DNA of 64,000 nucleotides, taken from NCBI RefSeq assembly GCF_000152885.1, contig NZ_CH672405.1:286658-350657 (forward strand), read 5' to 3'. This document shows, piece by piece, positions 46,230 through 54,032 of the stretch. Numbering within the stretch: the first letter of the stretch is position 1; each line of letters starts with the position of its first letter. Position numbers and translations under genes: made by a program. Below the pieces are notes generated by a model. That model was given only the letters and a program-made list of their open reading frames with translations. It did no database searches and was not told the DNA's origin. The DNA comes from Idiomarina baltica OS145 (GTDB lineage Bacteria > Pseudomonadota > Gammaproteobacteria > Enterobacterales > Alteromonadaceae).

Positions 46230-47473
46230 TGTTGTACTCCTAAAAACGGCTGTCCGGTCATGCGCTCTAATTCGATGATGTCGCTGTAAATCGCATGTTT
46301 CCGAGAAACTTTTTCGTACTCGAGTTTGGCTAACTCCGTTTGCGCGTCTAACACTTGCAACAAAGAATGCGTTCCGCGTGCGTAACCCTGTTGAGTCTGT
46401 TCAAGTAATTGCTCAGATAATGGCATCAGTCGCTGATTTATCTTTTGCAGATAACTTTGGTGAGTTTGCAAACTGTGCACTAGCGATAAAGCCAGTGATT
46501 TTAGTTGCTGCCGAACCTGTTTTTGCTGCGCCAGGTTAGACTGATGCAGTAATCGGCTTTGTTTTATGCGACCGACGTTAGGGTCAGTGAACTGCAATGG
46601 CATCGATGCCTGGACGATTAAACCTACATCATCGAACTCATTATTGTAGCGAGCCCCGACACCAACGGTAATATCCGACTTTGAGTCCGCTGCTAACGCT
46701 CTGGCTTGCGCTTGTAGAAGTTGCTCAGAGTCCAGTAAACGCAAATACTCCGGCGCCCGATTAACAGCCGATAACACGTTGGCTTTTTCCGGGAGGCTTA
46801 GCGGAAAAGTAAAGTCTCCAGAGACGCGCGTAAAATTGAGCTCGCCTGCCCACATTGAAGCCAGTTCAGCTTGTTGCTTTTTCAGTTTACCGTTCAACTC
46901 GTCAGAGAAAGCGTATTGGCGCTCTAACTGTAATTTAATGCGAATAACCTCGGATTTAGGCACCGCGCCAGCTTCTACACGCTCCTGTGCCACTTTTATC
47001 AGTCGCTCAGTTCGCTGAATTTGACGCTCGCTGGTATGCGCGACTTGCTGAAGTTTTAAAATGTCATAGAAACGCTGTGTGGTTTCTGCCAAAACCTCAA
47101 TTTGACGATACTCAAACTCTGCTCGCTGAGCTTTCTCTTTTTCGGTTGCAGCTTTAACTCGTAACTGCCGTTTGTCCCCTAACTCTATGAGCTGAGAAAA
47201 GGATACGGTCAATTCTGAGTTACTGATACCTTCTAGCCGTCCTGAGCCGGCAAAGTTTTCTATTTCCGCAGATACCCTTGGGTTCGCTGAAAACTCAGCC
47301 TGCTCTATCAGTGCTCCTGCAGCTCGTATTTTATAATCATACTCCAGTAACTCAGGGTTATTCTTGATCGTTTTTTGTAACGCTTCTTTCAGCTTTAAAT
47401 CTGTCGTCGCAGCCGTCGCCACAGGCACTAGCGCACCTAAGCAAAAGGCTGCCACGAAGTATAAATACTTCAT
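46226..47473 (-). CDS. czcC: TolC-family outer-membrane channel (CzcC-like)
   Basis: This 415-residue protein has a signal peptide (MKYLYFVAAFCLGALVPVATA) and two TolC-type helical repeats. These include LKEALQKTIKNNPELLEYDYKIRAAGALIEQA and the central SFSQLIELGDKRQLR, and end with GTHSLLQVLDAQTELAKLEYE. It forms the outer-membrane exit of the tripartite metal pump and is the first of the three cotranscribed czc genes. Confidence 0.9.
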   Translation of the reverse strand: MKYLYFVAAFCLGALVPVATAATTDLKLKEALQKTIKNNPELLEYDYKIRAAGALIEQAEFSANPRVSAEIENFAGSGRLEGISNSELTVSFSQLIELGDKRQLRVKAATEKEKAQRAEFEYRQIEVLAETTQRFYDILKLQQVAHTSERQIQRTERLIKVAQERVEAGAVPKSEVIRIKLQLERQYAFSDELNGKLKKQQAELASMWAGELNFTRVSGDFTFPLSLPEKANVLSAVNRAPEYLRLLDSEQLLQAQARALAADSKSDITVGVGARYNNEFDDVGLIVQASMPLQFTDPNVGRIKQSRLLHQSNLAQQKQVRQQLKSLALSLVHSLQTHQSYLQKINQRLMPLSEQLLEQTQQGYARGTHSLLQVLDAQTELAKLEYEKVSRKHAIYSDIIELERMTGQPFLGVQQ

Positions 47474-47520
47474 GTTGCTTCTCCATTAACTTATAGGTTT
47501 TAAAAAGTCTAAGTTAACGG

Positions 47521-47844
47521 TTACGCGTTTGGTGGAGGTACAGGGGGTTGGTGAGTCAGGCTTTGGTCAAAACCTACCGAGTTTGAGTTGGGTGCCAAAA
47601 TAACAGGCACGGCTGAAATTAAGAGGTTATAACCAGTAATGCAACTAATATGAGGTTGTGTTTGTTGTTTACTATCATATATTGATTTATTTAAGTCTTG
47701 ATTTTCACGCTCAATTTCTAAGACTAAGTCATACGCAACTCCTGCACTCTTTATTGAAGACTGACTGAAAGTACCAGCCACAGGAGCACAGGCAAAAGAG
47801 CTATGAATGAGCACAGTCAGTATTAAAAACCAAGATATTTTCAT
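47521..47844 (-). CDS. Small secreted protein of unknown function upstream of czcC
   Basis: A signal peptide (MKISWFLILTVLIHSSFACAP) is followed by about 85 residues: a charged helix (YDLVLEIERENQDLNKSIYDSKQQT), a hydrophobic patch (CITGYNLLISAVPVILA) and a Pro-rich tail (PPVPPPNA). No family recognised. It ends 48 nt before czcC on the same strand and may be the head of the efflux operon. Confidence 0.55.
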   Translation of the reverse strand: MKISWFLILTVLIHSSFACAPVAGTFSQSSIKSAGVAYDLVLEIERENQDLNKSIYDSKQQTQPHISCITGYNLLISAVPVILAPNSNSVGFDQSLTHQPPVPPPNA

Positions 47845-47919
47845 TCAATTACCCCACTCAATATAAATTCCTAATCCATCCAAAATAAGCTCGGCCATAT
47901 TAATTATTATACTTACTAT

Positions 47920-48423
47920 TTACTTAGAACCCGGTAGATTCGGTATCATTGAGACCTGCAAGTTGCTTAACAGTAATAGGATAACTCCTAGGGTAATTGC
48001 AATATCGGCAATATTAAAAACTGGCAATTGCCACGTTTGCCAACCTAGATGAAGGGAGTCGACAACATAGCCACGAAACAGTCGGTCAATGAGGTTCCCA
48101 ACCGCCCCCCCAAGAATCAGCCCGTAGCTAATGCCATCCCGTTTACTTACTTTATTAAAGATCAACCTCGTTAAAGCCACAGACATTAGCAGAGCAACCC
48201 CAATAAAAAAATAGCGCTGCCAACCTCCACCATTTGAAAGCAGGCCAAATGCCGCACCAGTGTTCCATAGGTGCACCCAGTTAAAGAACGGGGTCACCGA
48301 AACATACTCGCCATAGGCCATTGATTGCTGCACCAGCCACTTTACAGCCTGATCAGACGCTGCCAGCAGGCCCGATATGGACAATAGGGCATACGGCGAG
48401 AGCTTTTTGCCAATAATGAGCAT
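47920..48423 (-). CDS. lspA: Signal peptidase II (accessory copy)
   Basis: This 167-residue aspartic protease has four membrane helices and both catalytic blocks: GGAVGNLIDRLFRGYVVD and VFNIADIAIT. It cleaves prolipoprotein signal peptides at the lipid-modified Cys. It follows the CDF transporter gene by 3 nt, so it belongs to the metal-regulated transcript rather than to the usual ileS-lspA housekeeping operon. LspA copies beside CadR/PbrR-type transporters are a recurrent feature of lead/cadmium resistance modules. Confidence 0.93.
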   Translation of the reverse strand: MLIIGKKLSPYALLSISGLLAASDQAVKWLVQQSMAYGEYVSVTPFFNWVHLWNTGAAFGLLSNGGGWQRYFFIGVALLMSVALTRLIFNKVSKRDGISYGLILGGAVGNLIDRLFRGYVVDSLHLGWQTWQLPVFNIADIAITLGVILLLLSNLQVSMIPNLPGSK

Positions 48424-48426
48424 TAT

Positions 48427-49320
48427 TTAACCCTTCAACGCCAAAATGCGTCTGGCACCGTTAAGTACAATGCCCCCCGCGATGGTGCCGATAATCAGAT
48501 CCGGATAATTGGAACCGGTCCACGCGACCAGGGCGCCGGCGGTGATGACCCCCAGGTTGATCACCACGTCGTTGGCCGAGAATATCCAGCTTGCCTTCAT
48601 GTGCGCCCCGCCTTCCCGATGTTTGGATATGAGCAGCAGACAACTGGTATTGGCAATCAATGCGACGAATGCGATAGCCATCATCACCAGCGATTCAGGC
48701 TCACTACCGAATACAAAGCGTCTCACCACCTCTACGAGCACGCCCACAGCCAAGATCAGTTGCAGTACACCAGCAAGATGCGCGGCACGTACCTGCATTT
48801 TCACGCTATGTCCAACCGCATAAAGGGCAAGCCCGTACACCGCCGCATCGGCAAAATTGTCCAGGGATTCTCCAATCAGGCCGGTGGACTGGGCGATCAG
48901 ACCGGCAGTCATTTCCACCACGAACAGAAGTGCATTGATGCCGAGCAACAGCGCAGGTCCCGGATTCTTGCTTAGCAGAGCTGCCGAAAACTCGGCGGCC
49001 TTGATGGTCTCCGGATTTGCAGCGACGGTTTCCTGAAGCGAGGCGCCTAGCCCCAAGGTCTTCAGTTTCGAGGTGACGGGCTCGACCTCGCCGTCATGCA
49101 CGACCTTCAGCCGGCGGTTCGACAAGTCGAAGGACAGCGCCCGAATCTCCTCAAAGCCGTTCAGGGCTAGGCGAATCATTCGTTCTTCTGATGGACAGTC
49201 CATCTTCGGCACGGCATAAACACTGACCCATCTCCCTGGCGCCTCGGAGGAGGCCTGTATATCGGTATCCGCTGCGGACGTTGCATCACCGCCACAGGCG
49301 CCACCACAGGATTTGCTCAT
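48427..49320 (-). CDS. CDF-type cation efflux protein with N-terminal HMA-like region
   Basis: The N terminus is MSKSCGGACGGD, a possible metal-binding cysteine cluster. An HMA-like fold follows (VYAVPKMDCPSEERMIRLALNGFEEIRALSFDLSNRRLKVVHDG) with a CPSE in place of CxxC. About 190 residues of CDF-like membrane domain come next (SLDNFADAAVYGLALYAVG, then SANDVVINLGVITAGALVAWTGSNYPDLIIG). It likely exports Cd, Zn or Pb. The start at 49320 has GGAG 8 nt upstream; the ATG at 49341 is upstream of that site. Base composition is visibly more GC-rich than the neighbouring czc genes. Confidence 0.88.
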   Translation of the reverse strand: MSKSCGGACGGDATSAADTDIQASSEAPGRWVSVYAVPKMDCPSEERMIRLALNGFEEIRALSFDLSNRRLKVVHDGEVEPVTSKLKTLGLGASLQETVAANPETIKAAEFSAALLSKNPGPALLLGINALLFVVEMTAGLIAQSTGLIGESLDNFADAAVYGLALYAVGHSVKMQVRAAHLAGVLQLILAVGVLVEVVRRFVFGSEPESLVMMAIAFVALIANTSCLLLISKHREGGAHMKASWIFSANDVVINLGVITAGALVAWTGSNYPDLIIGTIAGGIVLNGARRILALKG

Positions 49321-49353
49321 GATACGACTCCACTTGAACAATGTTGTGGTACC

Positions 49354-49384
49354 ATTTTAAACTATAAAGCTACTATAAGGTCAA
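49354..49384 (-). promoter_or_regulatory. MerR-type promoter/operator for the cation transporter-lspA operon
   Basis: On the minus strand TTGACC (49379-49384) and TAAAAT (49354-49359) are separated by exactly 19 bp, the over-long spacer that MerR-family regulators twist to activate. Inside the spacer TTATAGT and TTTATAGT form the regulator's repeat-like site. It lies between the divergent transporter and cadR genes. Confidence 0.85.
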
Positions 49385-49415
49385 TAGAGTAAAGAATCCG
49401 TTGGGGAGGAGGCTG

Positions 49416-49823
49416 ATGCGCATTGGTCAGTTGGCGCAGTTGGTAGGGGTCGAAACACAGACGATCCGCTTCTATGAACAGCAGGGCTTGTTGCCGCCGC
49501 CTGATCGGCAGGACAACGGTTACCGTGTCTATACCGAGAAGCATGGTGAGGGGCTGGCCTTCATCCGTCGCTGCAGAATCCTGGGCCTGTCACTGGCTGA
49601 GATTCACGAACTACAGAGCTATCAGGACGACCCTCATCAGCCTTGTACCGCCGTCAACGCCTTGCTCGATGATCACATCTCTCATGTGCGGTCGCAGATA
49701 ACCGCTCTGCAAGCGCTTGAGAAACAACTCGTTTCACTGAGAGCGAGTTGCAACGATGACCGGGAAGTTGAGGCGTGTGGGGTTCTTGCTGGAATTAGCG
49801 AAGGAAACATGCACCAGCAGTAG
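49416..49823 (+). CDS. cadR: Cd(II)/Pb(II)-responsive MerR-family regulator (CadR/PbrR type)
   Basis: This 135-residue MerR protein has a winged HTH (MRIGQLAQLVGVETQTIRFYEQQGLLPPP), a dimerisation coiled coil and three cysteines at residues 77 (HQPCTAVN), 112 and 121 (SCNDDREVEACG). This is the ligand set of Cd/Pb sensors. The start at 49416 is supported by GGAGGAGG just upstream; the longer frame from a TTG has no site. It is divergent from the transporter gene and should activate it through the 19-bp-spacer promoter between them. Confidence 0.92.
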   Translation: MRIGQLAQLVGVETQTIRFYEQQGLLPPPDRQDNGYRVYTEKHGEGLAFIRRCRILGLSLAEIHELQSYQDDPHQPCTAVNALLDDHISHVRSQITALQALEKQLVSLRASCNDDREVEACGVLAGISEGNMHQQ

Positions 49824-50172
49824 GTGAAGCATCAACCAGATAATCCGATGAGATGCCGGTCTGTCTCACTCTCATGCAAAGGTAAGATCAACCATTTAAT
49901 CCGCTTACCCGAATTTATTTGCCACTACACGTTCACAAGTTGCAGACCACTATAGCTATGTTCAACGTGTTAAGCGAGTATTGGGCATAGCCAAAAAGTT
50001 AAAAGATTCATTTGTGAAAAAGCTTTCAATCAAAAAACTAAAGCTGAAGTTTTAGTAACAAGGTAAGTAACACGCTTGAATCTTAATATTTTTTATCCAC
50101 TATAAAACAATAAGTTATTAGATCTTATCGATTCCGCCTCCGGCAGCTAAAAAACAGCAGACACCTTCTAAG
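49824..50172. other. Gene-poor stretch between cadR and the integrase gene
   Basis: No full gene was found. A plus-strand open stretch ending in a stop near 50054 would encode about 45 residues (ATTRSQVADHYSYVQRVKRV, then a Lys-rich tail) but lacks a start and may be a gene fragment. Near 50125-50146 the sequence TTATCGATTCCGCCTCCGGC resembles a tRNA T-arm end. It does not match the ssrA 3' end on the other side of the integrase. Confidence 0.4.
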
Positions 50173-51396
50173 TTAAAAGCTGCCGGCATCTTTTCTAAAA
50201 GCCTCATCCAAATACCCCCCCCACCACTGCATCAATTCACGGCGACGCTCAAGGTAATCCGCACGGTTATAAGCACTTCGCACTTGGTTAGGATCACCAT
50301 GCGCCAGCGCTGATTCGATCAGGTCAGGATCTTTGCCCTCCTCGTTCATAATGGTGCTGGCTAAAGCCCTCAAACCATGGCTAACGAGTTTATCCTGGTA
50401 ACCAATACGTCTTAACGCCATATTGGCTGTTTGGCTGTTAATGGACGTTTGTGGCTTTCGCAGTGAGATAAATATATGTTCGTATTGATCGCTTACGCTC
50501 TTCATGTCCTCCAGCACCCTCAATGCCTGTTCACACAGTGGAACTGTGTGCTGGCGACGCTTTTTCATCCGTTCAGCCGGAATCAACCAATTAGCTTGGC
50601 CGTCATCAAGCCATTGGATCTCACTCCATTTAGCGCCAGCAGCCTCAGATGGCCTGGTCATTGTTAGTAACTGCCATTTAATAACCTGCCGAGTAATATA
50701 CGTAACGTTGGTTTCATGGAGCTTTCTTAGGAAGTCAGGGAGCTCTTTTGCGGTAATTGTCGGTAAATGCTGCTTCTTGGGCTTCTTGAAAGCAGATTTG
50801 ATGGCAGCGATTGGATTTCCAGTAATTAATTTTTTAATGACAGCGTAATTCATTATCTCGTTTAACCGCTGAATTACACGTTTAACGGTTTCCAACCGCC
50901 CTGTTTTCTCAACCGGTCGTAATACATCAATGACCGTTTGAGCACTTATCTGGCTAACCGGCGTTTCACCTAAACGGTTAAATACATGTAGCTCTAACGA
51001 TCGCCAAATATCATCAGCGTAGTCAGCAGTCACCTCACTTTTTTTGACCTCGAACCATTCTTCAGCAACTTTTCTCAAAGTCGCGTTCTCTGAGTAGCGT
51101 TGTGCCGCTCTTTCTTCCTCTCTGGCAAGCTTAGGGTCTACCCCTTCAGCAACTTGGCTTCTAGCAGCTTCTGTGAGCTCACGGGCTTTTTTAAGGCTCA
51201 TATCGGGGTAGCTACCCAGCCCCATATTCACGCGCTTCTTTGTCGTCGGGTGAATGTAATTGAAGTTCCAAAGCTTAGAACCATTCACTCTCACTCGCAG
51301 CTGTAAGCCTTTCCCATCGGACTTAACGTAGTCCTTGTCTTTAGGTTTGAGTTGTCTGACGGCTGTATCCGTGAGCCCAATAGTAGAGCGCGCCAT
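50173..51396 (-). CDS. P4-type tyrosine integrase (DUF4102 N-terminal domain)
   Basis: This integrase of about 407 residues has the N-terminal DUF4102 arm-binding domain (MARSTIGLTDTAVRQLKPKDKDYVKSDGKGLQLRVR...WNFNYIHPTTKKRVNMGLGSYPDMSLKKARE). A SAM-like core-binding domain and the catalytic domain with TRPSEAAGAKW, VSHGLRALASTIMNE and ALAHGDPNQVRSAYNRADY follow. The Arg, HxLR, H and Tyr active-site residues are all present, so it should be active. GGAG lies 9 nt before the chosen ATG; an ATG two codons upstream is only 3 nt from it. It adjoins the 3' end of ssrA, a well-known target of such integrases. Confidence 0.93.
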   Translation of the reverse strand: MARSTIGLTDTAVRQLKPKDKDYVKSDGKGLQLRVRVNGSKLWNFNYIHPTTKKRVNMGLGSYPDMSLKKARELTEAARSQVAEGVDPKLAREEERAAQRYSENATLRKVAEEWFEVKKSEVTADYADDIWRSLELHVFNRLGETPVSQISAQTVIDVLRPVEKTGRLETVKRVIQRLNEIMNYAVIKKLITGNPIAAIKSAFKKPKKQHLPTITAKELPDFLRKLHETNVTYITRQVIKWQLLTMTRPSEAAGAKWSEIQWLDDGQANWLIPAERMKKRRQHTVPLCEQALRVLEDMKSVSDQYEHIFISLRKPQTSINSQTANMALRRIGYQDKLVSHGLRALASTIMNEEGKDPDLIESALAHGDPNQVRSAYNRADYLERRRELMQWWGGYLDEAFRKDAGSF

Positions 51397-51415
51397 AAGC
51401 ATATCTCCCTTCGAT

Positions 51416-51464
51416 GTATTCCAAAGAGTTTACCCAAAATCGCTTGGAATACAAATTGGAATAC
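51416..51464. repeat. Three copies of TTGGAATAC upstream of the integrase gene
   Basis: TTGGAATAC occurs at 51444-51452 and 51456-51464 as direct repeats 12 bp apart, and inverted at 51416-51424. The group starts about 20 nt upstream of the integrase start, between it and ssrA. The layout suits integrase arm-type sites or an autoregulatory operator. Confidence 0.6.
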
Positions 51465-51550
51465 TAAAAACTCAGGCTGGGGCTGGTTTTCTTGGGATAA
51501 GCTGGGAAAGCAAACGCCTATGAAAACCTTATTTTACGTGACTTATAAAG

Positions 51551-51581
51551 AAAAAAGGGGATGTCGTGAGACATCCCCTTT
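51551..51581 (-). terminator. Intrinsic terminator downstream of ssrA
   Basis: AAGGGGATGTC (51555-51565) pairs perfectly with GACATCCCCTT (51570-51580). On the minus strand a T-run follows. It lies 9 nt past the tmRNA 3' end. Confidence 0.85.
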
Positions 51582-51589
51582 TATGGAAT

Positions 51590-51949
51590 TGGTGGAGCTG
51601 GCGGGAGTTGAACCCGCGTCCGCAATACCTACATCCTCGGTCCTACATGCTTATTCAGTCTTTTTATTAACCAGCATGACGCCGACTGACAGGCTTCAAC
51701 TACTGGCGAGTCCGATTAAGTTTAACGCTTCAGCTCCGGACAAAGCATCCACGCGAGTCTACCTTAGGTCGAGCCATCCTGATCCAGTCTCGTAGACAAA
51801 GCGCTGGGGGACGGGCTTAGCGGGTTATTAAGCCGCTAGAGCGTAGTTGTCGTCGTTTGCAACTATAACGTTGAGGCTTTTTACGAGGCCAGCCTCACCT
51901 CGGCATGCACCTTGGGTTTCGTGTATCCCGTCGAATCCAGATCAGCCCC
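51590..51949 (-). ncRNA. ssrA: Transfer-messenger RNA (tmRNA)
   Basis: On the minus strand the 5' end GGGGCTGATCTGGATTCGACG and the 3' end TTCAACTCCCGCCAGCTCCACCA (CCA encoded) form the tRNA-Ala-like domain. The internal tag frame reads GCA AAC GAC GAC AAC TAC GCT CTA GCG GCT TAA TAA, giving ANDDNYALAA. The RNA rescues ribosomes stalled on broken mRNAs and tags the product for degradation. Its 3' end borders the integrase of the accessory region. Confidence 0.97.
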
Positions 51950-51961
51950 AAAGCAAAGTAC

Positions 51962-51967
51962 ATTGTA
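51962..51967 (-). promoter_or_regulatory. Probable -10 element of the ssrA promoter
   Basis: TACAAT on the minus strand lies 12 nt upstream of the mature 5' end, leaving room for a short leader trimmed by RNase P. No convincing -35 hexamer is seen 17 nt further upstream, where the sequence is part of an inverted repeat (51982-52008) that probably ends the elbB transcript. Confidence 0.4.
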
Positions 51968-52053
51968 CCTGATTCGCGCGTGTTGCGCTATCTCTTAGAC
52001 AGCGCAACCGCCGAAATATTAAGCACTTAACAAATTTATTTTACAGTTCCGCG

Positions 52054-52707
52054 TTATGCGGCCATAAACAATACTTTTTCAACCAGATTTTTGATACCTT
52101 CATCGGCATCGAGCAGGCATTCTGCCAACATGTATGCCGGTGTGGTGACCACGCGGTGAGCGTCATCAACGACGATATCACGCACGCTGCAGTCCACATG
52201 TTCGCCACCCATCTGGTTATATGCGTTGGCGGTATCGGCATCGGTGCCAATGGTACCTTTTACGCCTTTACCGTAAACGTGTGGCAGCAATACCGGTGCA
52301 ATGCACATGTAGCCTGCGGGTTTCTTAGCGTCTTTAAAGGCTTTACCCACCGCAAGTACTTCGGCGTTAACGGTTGAGTCGGCGCCTTTCTCGGCAAAGT
52401 TACATAGGTTTTTCGCAACGCCAAACCCACCTGGCAGAATCAACGCGTCAAAGTTCGCCGCGTTTAGCTCTGAAAGTGGCTTAATGTCGCCGCGCGCAAT
52501 GCGAGCAGACTCGGTCAATACGTTGCGTTGCTCGCCACTGGCTTCACCTTTTAGGTGGTCGACAACATGCATTTGTTGCACATCGGGTGCAAATATTGAA
52601 TATTTAGCGCCCTGCTTCTCTAAGTGCAACAATGTCAGTACGGCTTCGTTGACTTCGGCGCCATCAAAGACACCGCAACCTGATAAGATAACCGCTACGT
52701 GTTTCAT
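52054..52707 (-). CDS. elbB: Isoprenoid biosynthesis glyoxalase ElbB (DJ-1/PfpI superfamily)
   Basis: This protein of 217 residues has the DJ-1/PfpI-like core: VILSGCGVFDGAEVNEAVLTLLHLEKQGA, LILPGGFGVAKNLCNFAEKG and AGYMCIAPVLLPHVYGKGVKGTIG, with the nucleophilic Cys in MCIAP. ElbB of E. coli has glyoxalase activity and has been linked to isoprenoid synthesis. The start at 52707 is used because AAGGAG is 5 nt upstream; the neighbouring ATG is too close to it. It follows the flavin oxidoreductase gene by 9 nt, so the two form an operon. Confidence 0.92.
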   Translation of the reverse strand: MKHVAVILSGCGVFDGAEVNEAVLTLLHLEKQGAKYSIFAPDVQQMHVVDHLKGEASGEQRNVLTESARIARGDIKPLSELNAANFDALILPGGFGVAKNLCNFAEKGADSTVNAEVLAVGKAFKDAKKPAGYMCIAPVLLPHVYGKGVKGTIGTDADTANAYNQMGGEHVDCSVRDIVVDDAHRVVTTPAYMLAECLLDADEGIKNLVEKVLFMAA

Positions 52708-52716
52708 CATTTCTCC

Positions 52717-53829
52717 TTACTTGACGTGCTTATCGTGCTCGTCGCGCCATTTCCATTCGTTTTCGAGTGTTGCAATGGGTTGCAACATGGCAAAGTCGAG
52801 ATCCTCGATGGTTTCCCCTTTCTTTAACCGATGCGGTAAATCGGGGTTGGCGAGCGCTTTTTTACCAATAGCGAGCAAACCGTTTTCGTAATGCGCTGCA
52901 ATGTGTTCGTAATTGCTTTCATCAATACCACCGTTGACGATAACCGGAATGTCGCTAAAGTCTTGCACGACTTCTGCAAGCGTATTGTTACTGCCGTCTT
53001 TAAACGGTTTACGGTCAACGCTGGTGTCTGTGGTATGTATATAGTCGACGCCGGCTTCTTTCAAGCCTTTCACGATACGGATCATACCGTCTTCGCCTTC
53101 TGGCCACTGGTAATCGGGATCGGTCACAGTAATTTGACCCACACGAATGCCCACGATGAAGTCGTCATCGACCGCTGATTTTGCGGCTTTGACGACCATC
53201 TCGACGAACTTCAGGCGTTTTGCCATGCCACCACCCCATTGATCCTCGCGCTGGTTAAAGTGGTCGCTTAAAAACTCGTTGAGTAGGTAGCCATTAGCCG
53301 CATGCAACTCGATACCATCGAAACCGGCTTCTTTAGCTCGGTTAACGGCACCGATGATACCTTGCATGGCAGCATCAAATTCGGTTTCACCCATCGCTTT
53401 GGGCTCTTTCCAGCCATCACTTTCACCGTAAAGACTGAGCGGTTCGCCTTTCGGCTTCACTGCGCTCGGTGCGATAGGTTCATCGGTGTATTCATTGTGC
53501 TGCATTTGCGCACCCGCGTGCATCAATTGAGCGATGAACAAACAGTCATGTTTGTGTACACGCTCTACAACCTCTTTCCATGCGTCGGTTTGAGGTGCAT
53601 CGGTCAGTCCAGGTTGGTTTTCATAGCCCTGACTGGCTTGCTGGTCGGTGTAGATACCTTCGGTGATGACCACGCCCCAGCCGCCTTTGGCAAAGCGCTC
53701 ATAATAATCACCCATCAGCTCGGTGGGCTTACCTTTTTTATCCGCACTGGTGCGGGTCATAGGTGCGACAACAAAACGATTTTCGAGTTTGTGTCCTTTC
53801 AGTTCAAAATCATCAAATGCAGAGCTCAT
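52717..53829 (-). CDS. Old Yellow Enzyme family NADH:flavin oxidoreductase
   Basis: This 370-residue TIM-barrel flavoenzyme has FVVAPMTRTSADKKG at the FMN-binding start, GGWGVVITEGIY, FIAQLMHAGAQM, and the active-site block IELHAANGYLLNEFLSDHFNQREDQWGG. The distal loop is VIVNGGIDE. It probably reduces activated alkenes or related electrophiles with NAD(P)H. AAGGAAGG precedes the ATG. Coexpression with elbB suggests a shared role in handling reactive carbonyls, an inference. Confidence 0.9.
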   Translation of the reverse strand: MSSAFDDFELKGHKLENRFVVAPMTRTSADKKGKPTELMGDYYERFAKGGWGVVITEGIYTDQQASQGYENQPGLTDAPQTDAWKEVVERVHKHDCLFIAQLMHAGAQMQHNEYTDEPIAPSAVKPKGEPLSLYGESDGWKEPKAMGETEFDAAMQGIIGAVNRAKEAGFDGIELHAANGYLLNEFLSDHFNQREDQWGGGMAKRLKFVEMVVKAAKSAVDDDFIVGIRVGQITVTDPDYQWPEGEDGMIRIVKGLKEAGVDYIHTTDTSVDRKPFKDGSNNTLAEVVQDFSDIPVIVNGGIDESNYEHIAAHYENGLLAIGKKALANPDLPHRLKKGETIEDLDFAMLQPIATLENEWKWRDEHDKHVK

Positions 53830-53929
53830 TAGACCTTCCTTATACCAGTGTTTGTTTCTTATCTAGTTAAGGGCTACGCATCTATAAAGTAAAACCGATC
53901 AGTTTGAACTTCAATTTAACCTTGTCTTA

Positions 53930-53960
53930 ACTGTTCGCCAAACTGTCATCAAAGCGTCGC
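53930..53960 (+). promoter_or_regulatory. Possible Pho-box-like direct repeats upstream of the lipoprotein gene
   Basis: AACTGTTCGCC, AACTGTCATC and AAGCGTCGCAC follow each other at 11-12 bp intervals, and CTGTCAT matches the PhoB half-site. Spacing is imperfect and it lies about 75-100 nt upstream of the ATG, so the assignment is tentative. Confidence 0.3.
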
Positions 53961-54032
53961 ACGAGTGCAGTTAAGAGGTCACATAACACGCTTAGCGTAA
54001 GAAAGCTTTTTAACCATTGCTAGGAACATTGT

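Noticed and set aside
49905-50054. Short plus-strand gene with a Lys-rich tail
   Set aside because: The open stretch has no start codon or ribosome site and no recognisable family.
50125-50146. Partial tRNA or second att site next to the integrase stop
   Set aside because: The T-arm-like sequence has no matching acceptor or anticodon arm and does not repeat the ssrA end.
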